Part shown: piece after piece, positions 62,433 through 64,000 of the stretch
How positions within the stretch are numbered: position 1 is the first letter of the stretch
Layout of the letters: the number at the start of each line of letters is the position of its first letter
From: Protonemura montana
Lineage: Eukaryota > Arthropoda > Insecta > Plecoptera > Nemouridae
NCBI GenBank assembly: GCA_947568835.1
Contig: CANOQG010000006.1
Span: forward strand, 434,001-498,000
Direction: 5' to 3'
DNA: 64,000 nt
Made by a program: the position numbers and the translations under genes
Notes under the pieces: model-generated
Seen by the model: only the letters and a program-made list of their open reading frames with translations
The model's database searches: none
Told to the model about the DNA's origin: nothing

Positions 62433-64000
62433 GCCCCATGTCCTGCCCCATTTTCTGCTCCATGTTCCACCCCATGTCCTGCCCCATGTCCCATGTCATG
62501 CCCCATGTCCTGCCCCATGTCCTGCCCCATGTCCTGTCCCATGTCCTGCGCCATGTCCTGCCCAATGTCTTACCTCATGTCCCATGTCCTGCCTCATGTC
62601 CTGCCCCATGTCCTGCCCCATATCCTGCCCCATGTCCTGCCCCATGTCCTGCCCCATGTCCTGTCCCATGTCCTGCCCAATGTCCTGCCCCATGTCCTGC
62701 TCCATGTCCTGCCCCATGTCCTGCCCCATGTCCTGCCCTATGTCCTGCCCCATGTCCTGCCCCATGTCCTGCCCCATGTCCTGTCCCATGTCATGTCCCA
62801 TGTCCTGCCCCATGTCCTGCCCCTTGTCCTGTCCCATTTCCTGCCCCATGTCCTACCCCATGTCCTGCCCCATGTCCTTCCCCATGTCCTGCCCCATGTC
62901 CTGCCTCATGTCCTGCCCCATGTCTTGCCCCATGTCCCATGTCCTGCCCCATGTCCTGCCCCATGTCCTGCCCCATGTCCTGCCCTATGTCCTGTCTTAT
63001 GTCCTGCCCCATGTAATGCCCCATGTCCTGCTCCATGTCCTCCCCCTGTCCTGCCCTATGTCTTATGTCCTGCCCCATGTCCTGCCTCATGTCCTGCCCC
63101 ATGTCCTGCCCTATGTCCTGTCCCATGTCCTGCCCCATTTCCTGCCCCATGTCCTGCTCCATGTCCTGCCCCATGTCCTGCCCCATGTCCCGCTCCATGT
63201 CCTCCCCCTGTCCTGCCTCATGTCCCATGTCCTGCCCCATGTCCTGCCCCATGTCCTGCCCCATGTCCTGCCCCATGTCCTGTCCCATGTCCTGCCCCAT
63301 GTTTTGCCCCATGTCCTGTCCAATGTCCTGCCTTATGTCCTGCCCCATTTCCTGCCCCATGTCCTGCCCCATGTCCTGCCCCATGTCCTGCCCTATGTCC
63401 TGCCCCATGTCCTGCCCCATGTCCTGCCCTATGTCCTGTCCCATGTCCTGTCCCATGTCCTGCCCCATGTCCTGCCCCATGTCCTTCCCTATGTCCTGTC
63501 CCATGTCCTGCCCCATGTCCTGCCCCATGTCCTGCTCCATGTCCTGTCCCATGTCCTGCCCCATGTCCTGCCCCATGTCCTGCCCCATGTCCTGCCCTAT
63601 GTCCTGTCCCATGTCCTGCCCCATGTCCTGCCCCATGTCCTGCCCCATGTCGTTCCCCATTTCCCATGTCCTGCCTCATGTCCTGCCCCATGTCCTGCCC
63701 CATAGCCTGGCCAATGTCCTGCCCCATGTCCTGTCCCATGTCCTGCCCCATGTTTTGCCCCATGTCCTGCCCCATGTCCTGCCCTATGTCCTGTCCCATG
63801 TCCTGCCCCATGTCCTGCCCCATGTCCTGTCCCATGTCCTGCCTCATGTCCTACCCTATGTCCTGCCCCATTTCCTGCCCCATGTCTTGCCCCATGTCCT
63901 GCCCCATGTCCTGCCCCATGTCCTGCCCCAAGTTCTGCCCCATGTCTTGCCCCATGTCCCATGTCCTGCCCCATGTCCTGCCCCATGTCCTACCCCATGT
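62433..64000. repeat. 2,433-bp HOR, next copy (cut by window end)
   Basis: Second copy of the block at 60.0 kb, with ATGTAATG at 63,014 and CATAGCC at 63,703. One 12-mer is missing just before a GTCGTTCCCC unit (CpG at 63,651-63,652, where the partner reads GTCTTTCCCC), after which the offset is 2,421. The copy runs off the window. Confidence 0.84.

Larger units (their letters stand above)
7109..63016. repeat. ATGTAATG landmark unit, 24 occurrences
   Basis: A variant 12-mer with TAATG in place of TCCTG recurs with its TAA ending at 7,111, 10,189, 12,811, 15,268, 17,806, 20,053, 22,184, 25,750, 28,793, 29,467, 31,901, 34,299, 36,366, 36,732, 39,129, 40,936, 43,182, 46,075, 49,716, 54,189, 54,761, 57,937, 60,583 and 63,016. 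It is normally followed by the CCTCCCCCTGTCC 11-mer and a CTTATG short unit. Spacing is mostly 2.1-3.6 kb, with outliers of 366, 572, 674, 1,807 and 4,473. It gives a convenient HOR start point and is one of the few sources of stop codons. Confidence 0.92.
5552..63705. repeat. CATAGCCTGGCC landmark unit, 27 occurrences
   Basis: A variant unit CATAGCCTGG, usually followed by CCAATGTCC, recurs with its TAG ending at 5,554, 7,626, 8,632, 10,704, 12,303, 13,512, 15,783, 18,507, 20,754, 21,676, 22,885, 24,290, 26,451, 30,168, 32,602, 37,433, 39,644, 41,637, 43,534, 44,511, 46,590, 47,929, 50,183, 55,228, 58,404, 61,284 and 63,705. It normally lies about 0.5-0.7 kb after an ATGTAATG unit. It is absent before 5.5 kb. 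Confidence 0.92.
1..64000. repeat. 12-bp C-rich satellite/minisatellite array filling the window
   Basis: The sequence consists throughout of a 12-base unit, CATGTCCTGCCC, and its point variants, repeated head-to-tail in one orientation for all 64 kb, about 5,300 units. There is no interruption by unique DNA, inversion or inserted element that I can see, and both edges lie inside the array. Common variants change the C-run (CCCTATG, TCCCATG, CTCCATG, CCTCATG) or a single base of the ATGTCC part. The unit is about 67% G+C with roughly C 50%, T 25%, G 17%, A 8% on the + strand, and it has no CpG. This is established behaviour for eukaryotic satellite or minisatellite DNA. Family name, species and chromosomal location cannot be told from the window. 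Confidence 0.98.
1..64000. repeat. Phase-shifting short units (7-bp and 11-bp) dispersed in the array
   Basis: The 12-mer can be read as CATGTCC plus TGCCC. In many places the five-base TGCCC part is missing, giving CATGTCCCATGTCC, a 7-base unit; examples lie near 170, 421, 651, 1,080, 5,040, 8,120, 18,895 and 61,670. A variant form, CTATGTCTTATG, follows each ATGTAATG unit that is paired with a CCCCCTGTCC site (for example near 17,846). A second irregularity, CCTCCCCCTGTCC, lacks one base (an 11-base unit), for example near 895, 2,010, 3,335, 7,136, 12,837 and 17,828. These irregular units recur at fixed places within the higher-order repeats and are the reason open frames change peptide type. 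Confidence 0.93.

Noticed and set aside
7109-63016. ATGTAATG units as polyadenylation or start/stop signals bounding real genes
   Set aside because: They are single variant units copied with the HORs, without AATAAA or any flanking non-repeat sequence.
1-64000. CRISPR-like regularly spaced repeats
   Set aside because: There are no spacers. The repeats are contiguous 12-mers with point variants, not constant repeats separated by unique sequence.
1-64000. Centromeric satellite with CENP-B boxes
   Set aside because: A CENP-B box needs two CpGs in TTCG...CGGG context. The consensus has no CpG and I saw no such motif. A centromeric location remains possible but is not supported.
1-64000. p53 response elements
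   Set aside because: CATGTCC matches only one quarter-site (CWWGYYY). The other side is CCC instead of three purines, so no complete RRRCWWGYYY half-site is formed in the consensus.
1-64000. Telomeric repeat or subtelomere tract
   Set aside because: There is no TTAGGG/CCCTAA-type repeat anywhere. The G-run periodicity is 12 bases with a different sequence.
1-64000. Transposable or virus-like element, tRNA or rRNA hidden in the array
   Set aside because: Every line of the sequence reads as 12-mer variants. No terminal repeats, unique internal sequence, cloverleaf or poly-A tail was seen.

Overview
The whole 64,000-base window is one uninterrupted tandem-repeat array. I found no unique sequence, no credible gene, no RNA gene, no transposable or virus-like element and no CRISPR array. 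The building block is a 12-base unit, CATGTCCTGCCC in one phase (CAGGACATGGGG on the other strand). It runs head-to-tail in the same orientation from the first base to the last. Both array ends lie outside the window. The unit is about 67% G+C, is strongly strand-asymmetric (half of its + strand bases are C) and contains no CpG. Point variants, a 7-base short unit (CATGTCC) and an 11-base unit (one base lost) punctuate the 12-base rhythm. A megabase-style satellite or hypervariable minisatellite of this kind points to a eukaryote, most likely one with a large repeat-rich genome. The sequence alone does not allow a species call or a chromosomal position.

On top of the 12-mer there is a higher-order repeat (HOR) organisation, read from rare diagnostic units that recur in fixed order. 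(1) 1 to about 4,415: a distinct HOR subfamily with a 2,440-base period made of 484 + 845 + 1,111-base steps, marked by a CACATT variant and lacking the two common landmarks used below. (2) About 4,381-5,512: a 572-base doublet. (3) About 4,981-11,000: two copies of a 3,078-base HOR. (4) About 9,240-28,400: a patchwork of 1-3 kb blocks, each with a near copy elsewhere at offsets of 5,079, 5,697, 5,783-5,831, 9,373 or 10,824 bases. (5) 29,467-36,365: three tandem HOR copies of 2,434, 2,398 and 2,067 bases, followed by a 366-base partial copy. (6) 36,732-49,030: further mosaic blocks (offsets 4,053, 3,056 and 1,339). (7) 49,400-64,000: tandem HORs of 3,176 and 2,433 bases with nested 1,297, 3,748 and 572-base repeats. 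One 3.8-kb block at 15.8-19.6 kb reappears at 58.6-62.4 kb, 42,777 bases away.

The consensus has no stop codon in any of the six frames, so very long open frames (up to 14 kb, 8,124-22,184) appear automatically. They encode low-complexity PMSC/PHVL/PCPA repeats (reverse strand QDMG/GRTW/GHGA), change peptide type at each 7- or 11-base unit and show no codon-level constraint, so none is annotated as a gene. The biology here is array evolution: unequal exchange or conversion copying blocks of whole units. A notable point is that each unit carries, on the minus strand, the GGGCAGGA heart of the classical minisatellite core.
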